NCBI RefSeq assembly: GCF_042429435.1
Contig: NZ_JBHMAF010000008.1
Strand: one strand, 5' to 3'
Source: Ectobacillus funiculus
GTDB taxonomy: Bacteria; Bacillota; Bacilli; Bacillales; Bacillaceae_G
Length of the DNA: 64,000 nt
Shown: in pieces, positions 41,771 through 48,759 of the stretch
How positions within the stretch are numbered: position 1 is the stretch's first letter
Layout: each line of letters begins with the position of its first letter
The notes under the pieces: model-generated
Databases searched by the model: none
Told to the model about the DNA's origin: nothing
The model's input: the letters and a program-made list of their open reading frames with translations, nothing else
Position numbers and translations under genes: made by a program

Positions 41771-41800
41771 TAAAGAGCGGCTCTGGCTGCTCTTTTTATG
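41771..41800 (+). terminator. Intrinsic terminator after 41460-41753
   Basis: AAAGAGCGGC(TCTG)GCTGCTCTTTTTA. Confidence 0.82.
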
Positions 41801-41863
41801 TGTAAATCTGGGCTCGGATAAGATGGGGGTGTTGTTTTAAGAATAAAAGATCTGTAAAAGGTC

Positions 41864-41892
41864 TATACAAAGAAAGCGTTTTCATTTATAAT
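41864..41892 (+). promoter_or_regulatory. Promoter with a cre site in its spacer (copy 1)
   Basis: TATACA (41864-41869), 17 bp, TATAAT (41887-41892). The spacer holds AGAAAGCGTTTTCA (41871-41884), which fits the CcpA cre consensus except for its first base. CcpA binding here should block RNA polymerase. The same arrangement recurs at 43152-43180. Confidence 0.65.
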
Positions 41893-42017
41893 TAATGTAC
41901 AAAGTTGAATTTGTGAAAGTAAGTGATATTTAGGTTTTTCACCAAATTTTCATGTAAGAAAGGTAATCTGTAGACAGTTACGATGAGAATAGTGCTAGGA
42001 AAGGAAGGCGAAGTCAA

Positions 42018-42191
42018 ATGATTATACTTGAGCAAATGCAAAATGGACAGGGAGTTATTAACGCCCAATCAACAGTCTATCAAACTCCTCTAGAACAGGA
42101 AGGAAGTGTGTTTAAAGGAGTTCTGTGGGGATCGTTATTGAGCGTACCTCTTTGGGGTATAATCATTGCTGGCTTTCATTTCTTCTCTTAA
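42018..42191 (+). CDS. Micro-membrane protein, 57 aa (paralogue 1)
   Basis: MIILEQMQNGQGVINAQSTV..., then YQTPLEQEGSVFKGVLWGSL and a single membrane helix SVPLWGIIIAGFHFF. GGAAGGCGAAG precedes ATG 42018. Near-identical to 43386-43559, and its C-terminal half resembles 42586-42690. Function unknown; expression is probably under CcpA control via the upstream cre site. Confidence 0.75.
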   Translation: MIILEQMQNGQGVINAQSTVYQTPLEQEGSVFKGVLWGSLLSVPLWGIIIAGFHFFS

Positions 42192-42243
42192 GAAATGTGA
42201 ATTTTTTTAACGTAAAATTATTATAGACATTTAACCATTTACC

Positions 42244-42273
42244 AGAGGGAGCTAGCTGCATAGCTCTCTTTTT
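42244..42273 (+). terminator. Terminator after micro-membrane protein 1
   Basis: AGAGGGAGCTA(GCTGCA)TAGCTCTCTTTTT. Confidence 0.82.
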
Positions 42274-42394
42274 ATTTATTCTAGACCGCTTTTTGTTGTT
42301 TAAATTACCAAAATAGGGAAAATATGTTATAATGAAGTTACCCCTAATATGTTATGGTGCGCTTTGGCTATTTGCCGAGGCGTTTTCTTTATAC

Positions 42395-42436
42395 ACAAAA
42401 AATCACCCAACAGTACTGCTGAGTGGCAAAAAGGAG
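42395..42436 (+). repeat. Family C first-hairpin remnant
   Basis: AAAAATCACCCAACAGTACT and GCTGAGTGGCAAAAAGGAG match the first hairpin of the family C elements; the second hairpin is not found. It leads straight into the ribosome binding site region of the next small ORF. Confidence 0.45.
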
Positions 42437-42585
42437 AAGTCATGACGTGTTCCCATAAATCGAATCAAAACATCATTGTTAGTAATTTATGGGCCGCTCT
42501 TAGCCGTCCTTTTTATTTGCAATTGGTTTTATTTCCTCTAAACCTGACTATCTTAATAATAAGTCAAAAAAGAGAGGTCGATATT

Positions 42586-42690
42586 ATGGAGAGAGAAGGG
42601 AATTTTGCGAGAGGGTGCCTTTGGGGATTGGTAATCTCTATTCCATTATGGATTGCACTTATCTGGTTGGTTAAGAGCGTTATTGAATAG
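42586..42690 (+). CDS. Micro-membrane protein, 34 aa (divergent paralogue)
   Basis: MEREGNFARGCLWGLVISIP..., ending WLVKSVIE. LEQEGxxFKGxLWGxxxSxPLW of the two flanking 57-residue proteins aligns with EREGNFARGCLWGLVISIPLW here. ATG 42586 follows AGAGAGGTCG. A longer in-frame start at 42442 with AAGGAG would add 48 residues not shared by the paralogues. Confidence 0.6.
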   Translation: MEREGNFARGCLWGLVISIPLWIALIWLVKSVIE

Positions 42691-42831
42691 CTTTATAACT
42701 GAAAGAGTCCTATTTCCGGGCTTTTTTTTTGCCTTGAAATTGAAAGGCGGTGAGAAGAATGTGTGAACAGATCAGAACCGACTGCCCTTTTTATGGTCAT
42801 ATCTTAACTTGGATGATATAAGCCTGTTATT

Positions 42832-42970
42832 TCACACTGAAAAAAGGTTTAAATTTCCATCTGGAAGTGAATTCGACGTAGCCGGAAATGTTAGGAATAT
42901 AGTATAAATAGGGCTACGCCTCTGTCTTCGCCCGAGAGCAGGGCTTGCCATTCGGCGAGTTTTCTTTACA
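42832..42970 (+). repeat. Family A repeat, full copy
   Basis: CACACTGAAAAAAGG start, AATTTCCATCTGGAAGTGAA, GACGTAGCCGGAAATGTTAGG, CGCCTCTGTCTTCGCC, closing TCGGCGAG-TTTTCTTT. Family B begins at its last bases. Confidence 0.93.
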
Positions 42971-43125
42971 GGATAAGAAAGTATAGCTTTTCGGGGTGAT
43001 GTCTAGCTCCCAAGGCCCAACAGGCAGACTCCGGGCTGAACCTCCGCAAAAGGCAAAAAGCGCCTTTTACTCCGGCCCACCCCTACGTTGCTATAAAAGG
43101 AGGACCTTGTCCGCTTTTCTTAATT
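42969..43125 (+). repeat. Family B dispersed repeat, long copy
   Basis: Begins GATAAGAAAGTATAGCTTTT, includes GTCTAGCTCCCAAGGCCC, CCTCCGCAAAAGGCAAAAAG, and ends CTTGTCCGCTTTTCTTAATT. GC-rich compared with its surroundings. Blocks with GTCTAGCTCC and CTTGTCCGCTTTTCTT are, from memory, common between genes in Bacillus and Geobacillus. It shares its left end with family A. Confidence 0.75.
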
Positions 43126-43151
43126 AGTAAACGTAAAGTTTGTAAAAAGTA

Positions 43152-43180
43152 TATACAAAGAAAGCGTTTTCATTTATAAT
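43152..43180 (+). promoter_or_regulatory. Promoter with a cre site in its spacer (copy 2)
   Basis: TATACA (43152-43157), 17 bp, TATAAT (43175-43180), with AGAAAGCGTTTTCA at 43159-43172: identical cre sequence and spacing to copy 1. Confidence 0.65.
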
Positions 43181-43385
43181 GAGTGTACAAAGTTAAAGAT
43201 AGCTAAATCTTAATTTAATAGCAGTTAGAATGATGGAGAGAACATGGTGAAGCTCTGTTTCATAGTTATTTAAGGATGCTTTTGGAATCGATTCATATTT
43301 AGATTTTTCACCAAGTTTTCATTTAATAAAGGTAATCTGTAAACTGTTATGATGAGAATAGTGATGGAAAGGAAGGCGAAGCCAA

Positions 43386-43559
43386 ATGATTATACTTGAG
43401 CAAAGTCAAAATGGACAAGGAGTTATCAATATTCAATCAACAATCTATCAAACTCCTCTGGAACAGGAAGGAAATATGTTTAAAGGGCTTCTATGGGGAT
43501 CCCTGTTGAGCGTACCTCTTTGGGGTATAATTATTACTGGCTTTCATTTCTTCGCTTGA
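43386..43559 (+). CDS. Micro-membrane protein, 57 aa (paralogue 2)
   Basis: MIILEQSQNGQGVINIQSTI..., then YQTPLEQEGNMFKGLLWGSL and SVPLWGIIITGFHFFA. About 50 of 57 residues match the protein at 42018-42191. The upstream 250 bases with promoter and cre site are duplicated too. A terminator of the same shape follows. Confidence 0.75.
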   Translation: MIILEQSQNGQGVINIQSTIYQTPLEQEGNMFKGLLWGSLLSVPLWGIIITGFHFFA

Positions 43560-43607
43560 GAAATGTGAATTTTTTTAAACGTAAAATTGTTATAGAAATT
43601 TAAACAT

Positions 43608-43865
43608 TTACCACAAGGGAGCTGCATAGCTCTCTTTTTTCACTGTAAGAAGTATAAATTTCCAGACAGGAGTCAATTCGACGTAGTCGGAAATGTTAGG
43701 AATACAGTATAAAATCCACGGAACAACTGCTAAAACAACTCCTAACCACCACTGCCAAGTGAAAACGATATTTCCACTCCAAAATTTTACTTTTTCGCTA
43801 TGTGTAGCAGCAATTTGGTCATACAATTCATTAGCCCTTTTGGGATATTGTTCTTGATTTGTCAT
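43608..43865 (-). CDS. CBO0543-like membrane protein truncated by a repeat
   Basis: About 85 residues from ATG 43865. The N-terminal part (NQEQYPKRANELYDQIAATH, then WSGNIVFTWQWWLGVVLAVV) resembles the start of CBO0543-family membrane proteins, normally about 150-180 residues. From about residue 52 the sequence (ILYCIPNISDY onward) is translated from the family A repeat at 43640-43712 and reads on to a stop at 43608. The remaining membrane helices are lost, so this is probably a broken gene. Confidence 0.6.
   Translation of the reverse strand: MTNQEQYPKRANELYDQIAATHSEKVKFWSGNIVFTWQWWLGVVLAVVPWILYCIPNISDYVELTPVWKFILLTVKKESYAAPLW
43612..43641 (+). terminator. Terminator after micro-membrane protein 2
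   Basis: AAGGGAGCTGCATAGCTCTCTTTTTTC, equivalent to that after copy 1. Confidence 0.75.
43640..43712 (+). repeat. Family A repeat, left half, inserted in a gene
   Basis: CACTGTAAGAAGTATAAATT, GACGTAGTCGGAAATGTTAGG, ACAGTATAA; the right half with the terminator is absent. It forms the false C-terminus of the minus-strand gene 43608-43865. Confidence 0.88.
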
Positions 43866-44162
43866 TTGTCTAACCTCATTCTCTTTATGAAACGAGTAGA
43901 GAAAGCAACTTCTCAATAGTTCATTATTGCTTAATCAGACTAAATAGATAAATGTTGTGGCGGGGCGGAGGATGTCTAGTTTTGTGCAATACTGCACATT
44001 AGCTTCATAAGTAAATTAACATCAGACCTTGAACTTTTGTACGAAAACAAAAATATTCCTTGAATGAAGTTCATATGCTGCTAATCTTTCTTGTAATGTA
44101 TGAGTAGGGAGGGATTAGGACCTCCCTATATTCTGTTTTTTTGTAGCATTCCTTTAATAGTG

Positions 44163-44813
44163 TCATGGCCAATACTTTTGAATAAAAAGGTTTTTTCCTG
44201 GTTGCCATTCTGCATAACTGATTTCTGCAGGTTGACTTATCCCATGTGTATTTAGCTGCTGATACAGCCAGTCTTTATTTAAACCTGCTTTCTGGAGGTT
44301 TTTGAGGATAACCTCGCCATCACTAATAAGAGTAAGGGGGAGAGTTTTCTTTTGTTCACCAGCATTTGCTTTTTGTAAAACACTAATACTTCCATCATTC
44401 TCCAATATGGCATATTCTACACCCTGAAGTGAGAAAATATCTTTAGAGCGCAATAATTGCTGTAATTGGTTAATATCCAAGTGGTTCTTTTTCATTTCGT
44501 TCCAATCTAATCTTCCTTGGTTAATAATGATGGCAGGTTTTCCTTCTAGTATATAGCGCAGTTTTCGAAATTTCTGTGTAACAATCTCGGTAATAAAAAT
44601 AAGGAGGCCCCATAATCCGATTGCTAAGAGGAGTTTTAAAAGGCCGACCTCTCCATCAAATATAGCCCCTCCAACTATATCTCCCAATACCAGGGCAGAT
44701 ATAAAATCGAAAGTAGTGATCTGACTAATTTGTGTTTTTCCTAGCCATTTCACAAGCATGAAAAGAGCTAAGTATCCAACTGTGAGTTCAATTAGAACCT
44801 GTAAGTAACTCAT
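44163..44813 (-). CDS. DUF421 membrane protein (YetF/YdfS-like)
   Basis: 216 residues: three N-terminal membrane segments with KTQISQITTFDFISALVLGD (about residues 26-46), then a cytoplasmic domain with PAIIINQGRLDWNEMKKNHL and ALLRS-type QLRSKDIFSLQGVEYAILE. Members such as YetF and YdfS of B. subtilis are expressed in sporulation, and SpoVAEa-like relatives occur in spore membranes; the function of this one is open. Start ATG 44813. Confidence 0.88.
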   Translation of the reverse strand: MSYLQVLIELTVGYLALFMLVKWLGKTQISQITTFDFISALVLGDIVGGAIFDGEVGLLKLLLAIGLWGLLIFITEIVTQKFRKLRYILEGKPAIIINQGRLDWNEMKKNHLDINQLQQLLRSKDIFSLQGVEYAILENDGSISVLQKANAGEQKKTLPLTLISDGEVILKNLQKAGLNKDWLYQQLNTHGISQPAEISYAEWQPGKNLFIQKYWP

Positions 44814-44997
44814 GTTTTATCTAACCCCTAACCATCTTCCTTATAACTCTGTTATGGACATATTCTTTTTACTTTAAACTAGTGTGTATAGTAGCACATG
44901 CTTACTTTAATAATTGCTCCCTTATTTTTTCAGAAGGGTGATACTTCTTTTCGGATAAGAGGAAAGATATGAAAAAGGGGGTGTTGGTATTAATGCA

Positions 44998-45252
44998 ATG
45001 GATCAAATTTTAAGAGCAATTTATGAAGAGTTCAATAAAGAAACAGCCAATCTCAGTAACATTAATAGCGCTACAACTGAATTGGAGGGTAGGATCTTTA
45101 AGGAAGCAGCTCTTCAACTTGAGAAAGATGGCTATTTACTGGGTGTGAAGAAAGCAACAGGGGGGCAGGACAATAAAGTTTTAACAGTTTGGTTCGACTC
45201 TAATACTAGTGTAACCCGTAAAGGCGCAAGCCGCCTTACTGAAATACTTTAA
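44998..45252 (+). CDS. Small hypothetical protein, 84 aa (YjcQ-like?)
   Basis: MDQILRAIYEEFNKETANLS, then a central EGRIFKEAALQLEKDGYLLG and C-terminal VTRKGASRLTEIL. The pattern of helix, helix, and ...GYL.. wing-like strand resembles YjcQ-type winged-helix proteins, but this is a loose resemblance. The GGGGGTG site is far (about 18 bases) from ATG 44998; an ATT at 44989 would fit better. A terminator follows. Confidence 0.55.
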   Translation: MDQILRAIYEEFNKETANLSNINSATTELEGRIFKEAALQLEKDGYLLGVKKATGGQDNKVLTVWFDSNTSVTRKGASRLTEIL

Positions 45253-45260
45253 GTAAATTT

Positions 45261-45288
45261 GAGCATTCCCTCGGGAGTGCTTTTATTT
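45261..45288 (+). terminator. Terminator after 44998-45252
   Basis: AGCATTCCC(TC)GGGAGTGCTTTTATTT. Confidence 0.88.
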
Positions 45289-45419
45289 CACCTTAAGATA
45301 TAAATTTCTAGCTGGAGGAGAATTCAACGTAGAGAGAAATTTTAGCAATAAAGTATCAGGACCACTATGCCCTTGGCTTCGTCCAAGAGCAGGGCTCGCC
45401 AATCAGCGAGTTTTCTTTA
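45287..45419 (+). repeat. Family A repeat, full copy
   Basis: TTTCACCTTAAGATATAAAT, AGCTGGAGGAGAATTCAACG, TAGAGAGAAATTTTAGC, and CTCGCCAATCAGCGAG-TTTTCTTT. More diverged in the middle (CCCTTGGCTTCG). Confidence 0.9.
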
Positions 45420-45554
45420 GTAAACCAAATCATCTTAAAAAAGGGTATAGTGAATCGGTTGAATTAAGCTATAGTATAGAAAGCGGTATAATGCGCACAA
45501 TAATTGTCGGAAGTTTAAGTATCAAAATAATAATTATTTGGAGGCTTTTGCTTT

Positions 45555-45896
45555 ATGACACAAAAAAATCCACCGAAGCAATTAAAACAAGCTATTCAAG
45601 ATGTCCAACAAGCGGAACAGGAACTAAAAAGTATCCAAGCTACTAAATCTCAGCCAAATCAACGATTACAACAAGCACAGCAAGATGTCCAGGAGGCATA
45701 TCAACAACTGCAATTAGAGAATCAACAATTACTGCAAGCACAACAACAGGTGGAAATAGAAACGCAACAATTACTGCAAGCGCAACAAAAAGTTAAGCAA
45801 GAACAACAGGAGGTTAGAATGGCACAAGCAAAAGTTCAGCAGGCACAAGCTACTGCAACTGCTGCAATGACGGCTTCAAGCGACTCTATACAATAA
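45555..45896 (+). CDS. Gln-rich coiled-coil protein, 113 aa
   Basis: MTQKNPPKQLKQAIQDVQQA then repeated LQQAQQDVQEAYQQLQLE and LLQAQQQVEIETQQLLQAQQ heptads; more than a third of the residues are Gln. No signal peptide or membrane segment. TTGGAGG lies 12 bases upstream of the ATG. It should form a long continuous coiled coil. Spore coat or surface filament roles are possible but unsupported. The family is not recognised. Confidence 0.65.
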   Translation: MTQKNPPKQLKQAIQDVQQAEQELKSIQATKSQPNQRLQQAQQDVQEAYQQLQLENQQLLQAQQQVEIETQQLLQAQQKVKQEQQEVRMAQAKVQQAQATATAAMTASSDSIQ

Positions 45897-46303
45897 AATA
45901 GTATAGTTTTTATTTTATTATAGTATAGTTTTTGTTTTATTACAGAAATTTTTTTCTTAAATACAAGCTTGATATAAATGAACGAAGTCCTATCCTGCAT
46001 GGAGGGACTTTTTCTATACGGCTCTCATTCTTTTTATCATCTTGAAAAAAGCAGTCATTGGAATCGTTACCCTTATAGAAGTCCGTTCTTAAAAGACTCA
46101 GGATAAAATGGCGAAAGCTAAACTTAGAAAGTGGAAAGTAAATTTACGGGGTATTCAAAAGAAAAGATGGTTTAAAATGTTTCATGAGTATAAAAGTGTA
46201 ATAAATTTAAAAATAATGGATAATATAAGATGTTTTAAGGGTGCCATAGGAGGAAAATCCTATTCATAAGAAGAATACAATTATTTAAACAGGGGGTGCT
46301 GTA
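45897..46303. other. Gene-free stretch with short repeats
   Basis: Two tandem TAGTATAGTTTTTATTTTAT-like units (45899-45942) follow the coiled-coil gene, then a terminator-like hairpin AAGTCC...GGACTTTTTC at about 45986-46014. The remainder is AT-rich without a recognisable gene. Confidence 0.5.
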
Positions 46304-46531
46304 ATGTTACAAAAAGTTAAAACCAAGGTAATTATGGATAGCGGAAAGGAATACATAGTTAGCATGCATCCTGAATTGTTCGCGATACACATTACAGATG
46401 AGTTTGGAAACATTCTGAGGGGAATGCTTCAGTTTGATAATATATTTATTAATCCTCAACATATTTCATCGCTTGAGGCAGTAAATTTCGAGATTTTTAC
46501 CCTTGAAGATATTGAAAATGCAGTGGGCTAA
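46304..46531 (+). CDS. Small hypothetical protein, 75 aa
   Basis: MLQKVKTKVIMDSGKEYIVS, then IHITDEFGNILRGMLQF and INPQHISSLEAVNFEIF. All-beta look, similar in style to small phage or Bacillus orphan proteins. AGGGGGTG precedes ATG 46304 and a terminator (GCATTCC(TTC)GGGGGATGC, T-tract, 46538-46568) follows. No family recognised. Confidence 0.6.
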   Translation: MLQKVKTKVIMDSGKEYIVSMHPELFAIHITDEFGNILRGMLQFDNIFINPQHISSLEAVNFEIFTLEDIENAVG

Positions 46532-47002
46532 TTTAAATTTAGCATTCCTTCGGGGGATGCTTTTTATTTTATAAAAGCGATTAACGCCGGAAGCTGAGGT
46601 GAGTATAATGCGAGAGTGTAAGAGGAAAAGAAGTGTTTTAAGTTAGAATGTTATAAAAACTAATACGGTTGTGCTAGATGCAAAAATCATGGTTGGTTTC
46701 TATCAAAATACGCAAGGAGTACTTCTTCCCCAAGAGTATGGCTTGAGATGGAGGAGATGAATTTGCGTCAGACAAAGTGTGGTTTATTGTATACTAATTT
46801 GTCTGATTTTTTGTTTCCTCAAAGTAGCAATATCCCCATATAGCAGCCCTGTCAAGTCAAAGACTAAGGAATGAAGCAATTAGCAATAAATGGTGAAATA
46901 TACAAAAAGCAGGAATGTATTGTATTATTATCTAAATGATTTCTTTATTAATGAAATTGTTTACTGAATTTATAAAATTTATTTCAGGGAGTTGGTAAGA
47001 GG
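46532..47002. other. Gene-free stretch
   Basis: Holds the terminator of the previous gene (46538-46568) and a second hairpin TCAGACAAA...TTTGTCTGATTTTTT (46768-46813). The latter is a good intrinsic terminator without an obvious gene before it. No ORF with a ribosome binding site was found. Confidence 0.55.
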
Positions 47003-47278
47003 ATGAGAACAAAGAAAGATATTATAGCTACAATTTCTAACTTTACTCAGTTTGCTTCGTTTGATGAGATATTACAAAAGCATTACATTGTGTTTGAGGA
47101 CCGTAAACGAAAAGGGGTGTGGACACTCATGTTGAAAGAAGGGCAGTGGAGTGTGCACGGTAAAGGGGCCGAGTACTGCGACGAGGGAGAAACTTTCTTA
47201 ACTGAAAAAGAGGCTGTGGATTTTATCTGGAGCAATCGAGCAACATTTAGACAGAGTATGCTAGTACTTCAAAAGTAA
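47003..47278 (+). CDS. Hypothetical protein, 91 aa (family with a remnant at 16.5 kb)
   Basis: MRTKKDIIATISNFTQFASF, a central RKRKGVWTLMLKEGQWSVHG and C-terminal TEKEAVDFIWSNRATFRQSM. CAGGGAGTTGG precedes ATG 47003. A frameshifted fragment of a homologue lies at 16499-16638. Function unknown. Confidence 0.65.
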   Translation: MRTKKDIIATISNFTQFASFDEILQKHYIVFEDRKRKGVWTLMLKEGQWSVHGKGAEYCDEGETFLTEKEAVDFIWSNRATFRQSMLVLQK

Positions 47279-47477
47279 ACTTGGTAAATAAAAGAGTGTT
47301 AGTTTTTCCTAGTGTTAGTTATGAAAAAGTGGAAAAGCATAGTTTCTTAGAGGATTAGGGATCTGTCTAGAATTGTATTTTCAATTGACAGCTTCTTAAT
47401 GTAAAAAGCAAAGACAGGTCTAAATACAAGTCTATTTGGTATAACCAGCGCTTCATTTGAACGCAAAATCAATTAAG

Positions 47478-47516
47478 AAAGTTCCTGCTTCATCAGCCAG
47501 GGACTTTCTTTTTTAC
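47478..47516 (+). terminator. Intrinsic terminator
   Basis: AAGAAAGTTCCTG...CAGGGACTTTCTTTTTT; ends the 47003 transcript or a short RNA in 47300-47480. No other gene is seen in 47279-47707. Confidence 0.75.
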
Positions 47517-47707
47517 ATTAATAAAAAGATTTTTTGTGTCCGTACGAGGGGGCTTTTTGATGTGGTTATGATGTATGTCCATTCTTACATAATCCTATTT
47601 TATAAAAAATTTTCTTATGTTCTATCATATTTGGTAACTTGTCCAATCTTTTTGATAAATTTTACATATAGTATAACGAATACAGATTACAAGGGGGGAT
47701 AAAAACA

Positions 47708-47869
47708 ATGTGGAACAGATTTGAGAATGAGCAAGAACTAAATGTCCGCTCTGAAAACGATAACACAAATAGAATTTTTGATCGCAATACTAATACAGCT
47801 TCTGTACAGAATAGTGGCAATTCTACTGTTAATGTAAGAGTAGATGCTGACACTGAGGAATCAGCATAA
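47708..47869 (+). CDS. Small Asn-rich protein, 53 aa
   Basis: MWNRFENEQELNVRSENDNT..., ending VDADTEESA. ACAAGGGGGGATAAAAAC is a strong site before ATG 47708. It shares the SGNSxVxV motif (SGNSTVNVRVDADT) with the next gene (SGNSDVDVFTHIEVDT). Unknown function. Confidence 0.6.
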   Translation: MWNRFENEQELNVRSENDNTNRIFDRNTNTASVQNSGNSTVNVRVDADTEESA

Positions 47870-47913
47870 GTACAGAAAAGGGTGCATAATCAAGCTTTAT
47901 AGTAATGCCAATA

Positions 47914-47958
47914 AAAAGGGAAACGATATAAAGACAATATCCTTTCCCTTTTTATATC
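47914..47958 (+). terminator. Intrinsic terminator between the two SGNS genes
   Basis: AAAAAGGGAAACGATAT...ATATCCTTTCCCTTTTT. Confidence 0.85.
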
Positions 47959-47983
47959 ATGTGTATAGGAAAAGAAGGAATGA

Positions 47984-48229
47984 ATGATTATGTTCGGATA
48001 TTTTAATACAACAAATGATGAGGAACCAATCCAAGCACAAGCGAACATTGGTCATAGTGGAAATTCAGATGTTGATGTTTTTACTCATATCGAAGTGGAT
48101 ACGAAGCCAATCGCTTATGCGATGTTATGCTCATTGTATGCACAGGGGAAACTATCTAAAAATGAGTTTAACCTAGCTGTTAGGAAATTAGAAGTATTAA
48201 TGAACAGAAACAAGCAGCAGTCTAATTAA
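47984..48229 (+). CDS. Small hypothetical protein, 79-81 aa
   Basis: MFGYFNTTNDEEPIQAQANI, then GHSGNSDVDVFTHIEVDTKP and a helical C-terminus KNEFNLAVRKLEVLMNRN. GAAGGA precedes; ATG 47990 has better spacing than ATG 47984. It shares a motif with the previous gene. Unknown function. Confidence 0.6.
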   Translation: MIMFGYFNTTNDEEPIQAQANIGHSGNSDVDVFTHIEVDTKPIAYAMLCSLYAQGKLSKNEFNLAVRKLEVLMNRNKQQSN

Positions 48230-48352
48230 ACGTCTAAGAATATTAATATAAAGACTTAATAGGATCTATTTAATTGATTGATGTGTAACGAGAGTGTTGA
48301 GAAAGTACCTACTTTGAGTAAGTATGAGGGTTTGATCAATATACAAAAAAGA

Positions 48353-48400
48353 AAAGAAGCGAATTGTTTACAATCCAGTAAGTGATTCGCTTTTTTTCTT
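48353..48400 (+). terminator. Intrinsic terminator
   Basis: AAGAAGCGAATTGTTT...GATTCGCTTTTTTTC. Confidence 0.78.
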
Positions 48401-48401
48401 T

Positions 48402-48539
48402 TTACATTGTAGGAATGTATAAATTTCCAGCTAGAAGTAAATTCGACGTAGTCGGAAATGTTAGGAATACAGTATAAGTAGGGCTACGCCTTTGTCTTCC
48501 CCAAAGGGCAGGGCTCGCCAGTCGGTGAGTTTTCTTTAC
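48402..48539 (+). repeat. Family A repeat, full copy
   Basis: TTTACATTGTAGGAATGTAT, GACGTAGTCGGAAATGTTAGG, CGCCTTTGTCTTCCCC, CTCGCCAGTCGGTGAG-TTTTCTTT. It separates the small-gene region from the synthase operon; its hairpin should stop read-through into it. Confidence 0.93.
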
Positions 48540-48759
48540 GCGAACTTTCTTGTACCTTCAGCCCGATTCCTTCATGTATTTCCGATAGCCAAAAAGTGTG
48601 CAGATCTATAGTGAATGAATAGAACTGCTGCTTACTGAATATTCTTGTAACTGGTCTTCTTTTTATAGTTTCAGATTATTGTATAAAGCGTGGGGTAGGA
48701 AGGTAAGGACGGGGGAAGGTAAAGGAAGTAGACAGTATTCAGGCAAGGAGGAATAGTAG

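Noticed and set aside
45899..45942. TAGTATAGTTTTTATTTTAT tandem pair considered as an iteron or origin
   Set aside because: Only two imperfect units and no replication gene nearby.
47457..47702. 81-codon ORF
   Set aside because: It contains the terminator at 47478-47516 and has no upstream site.
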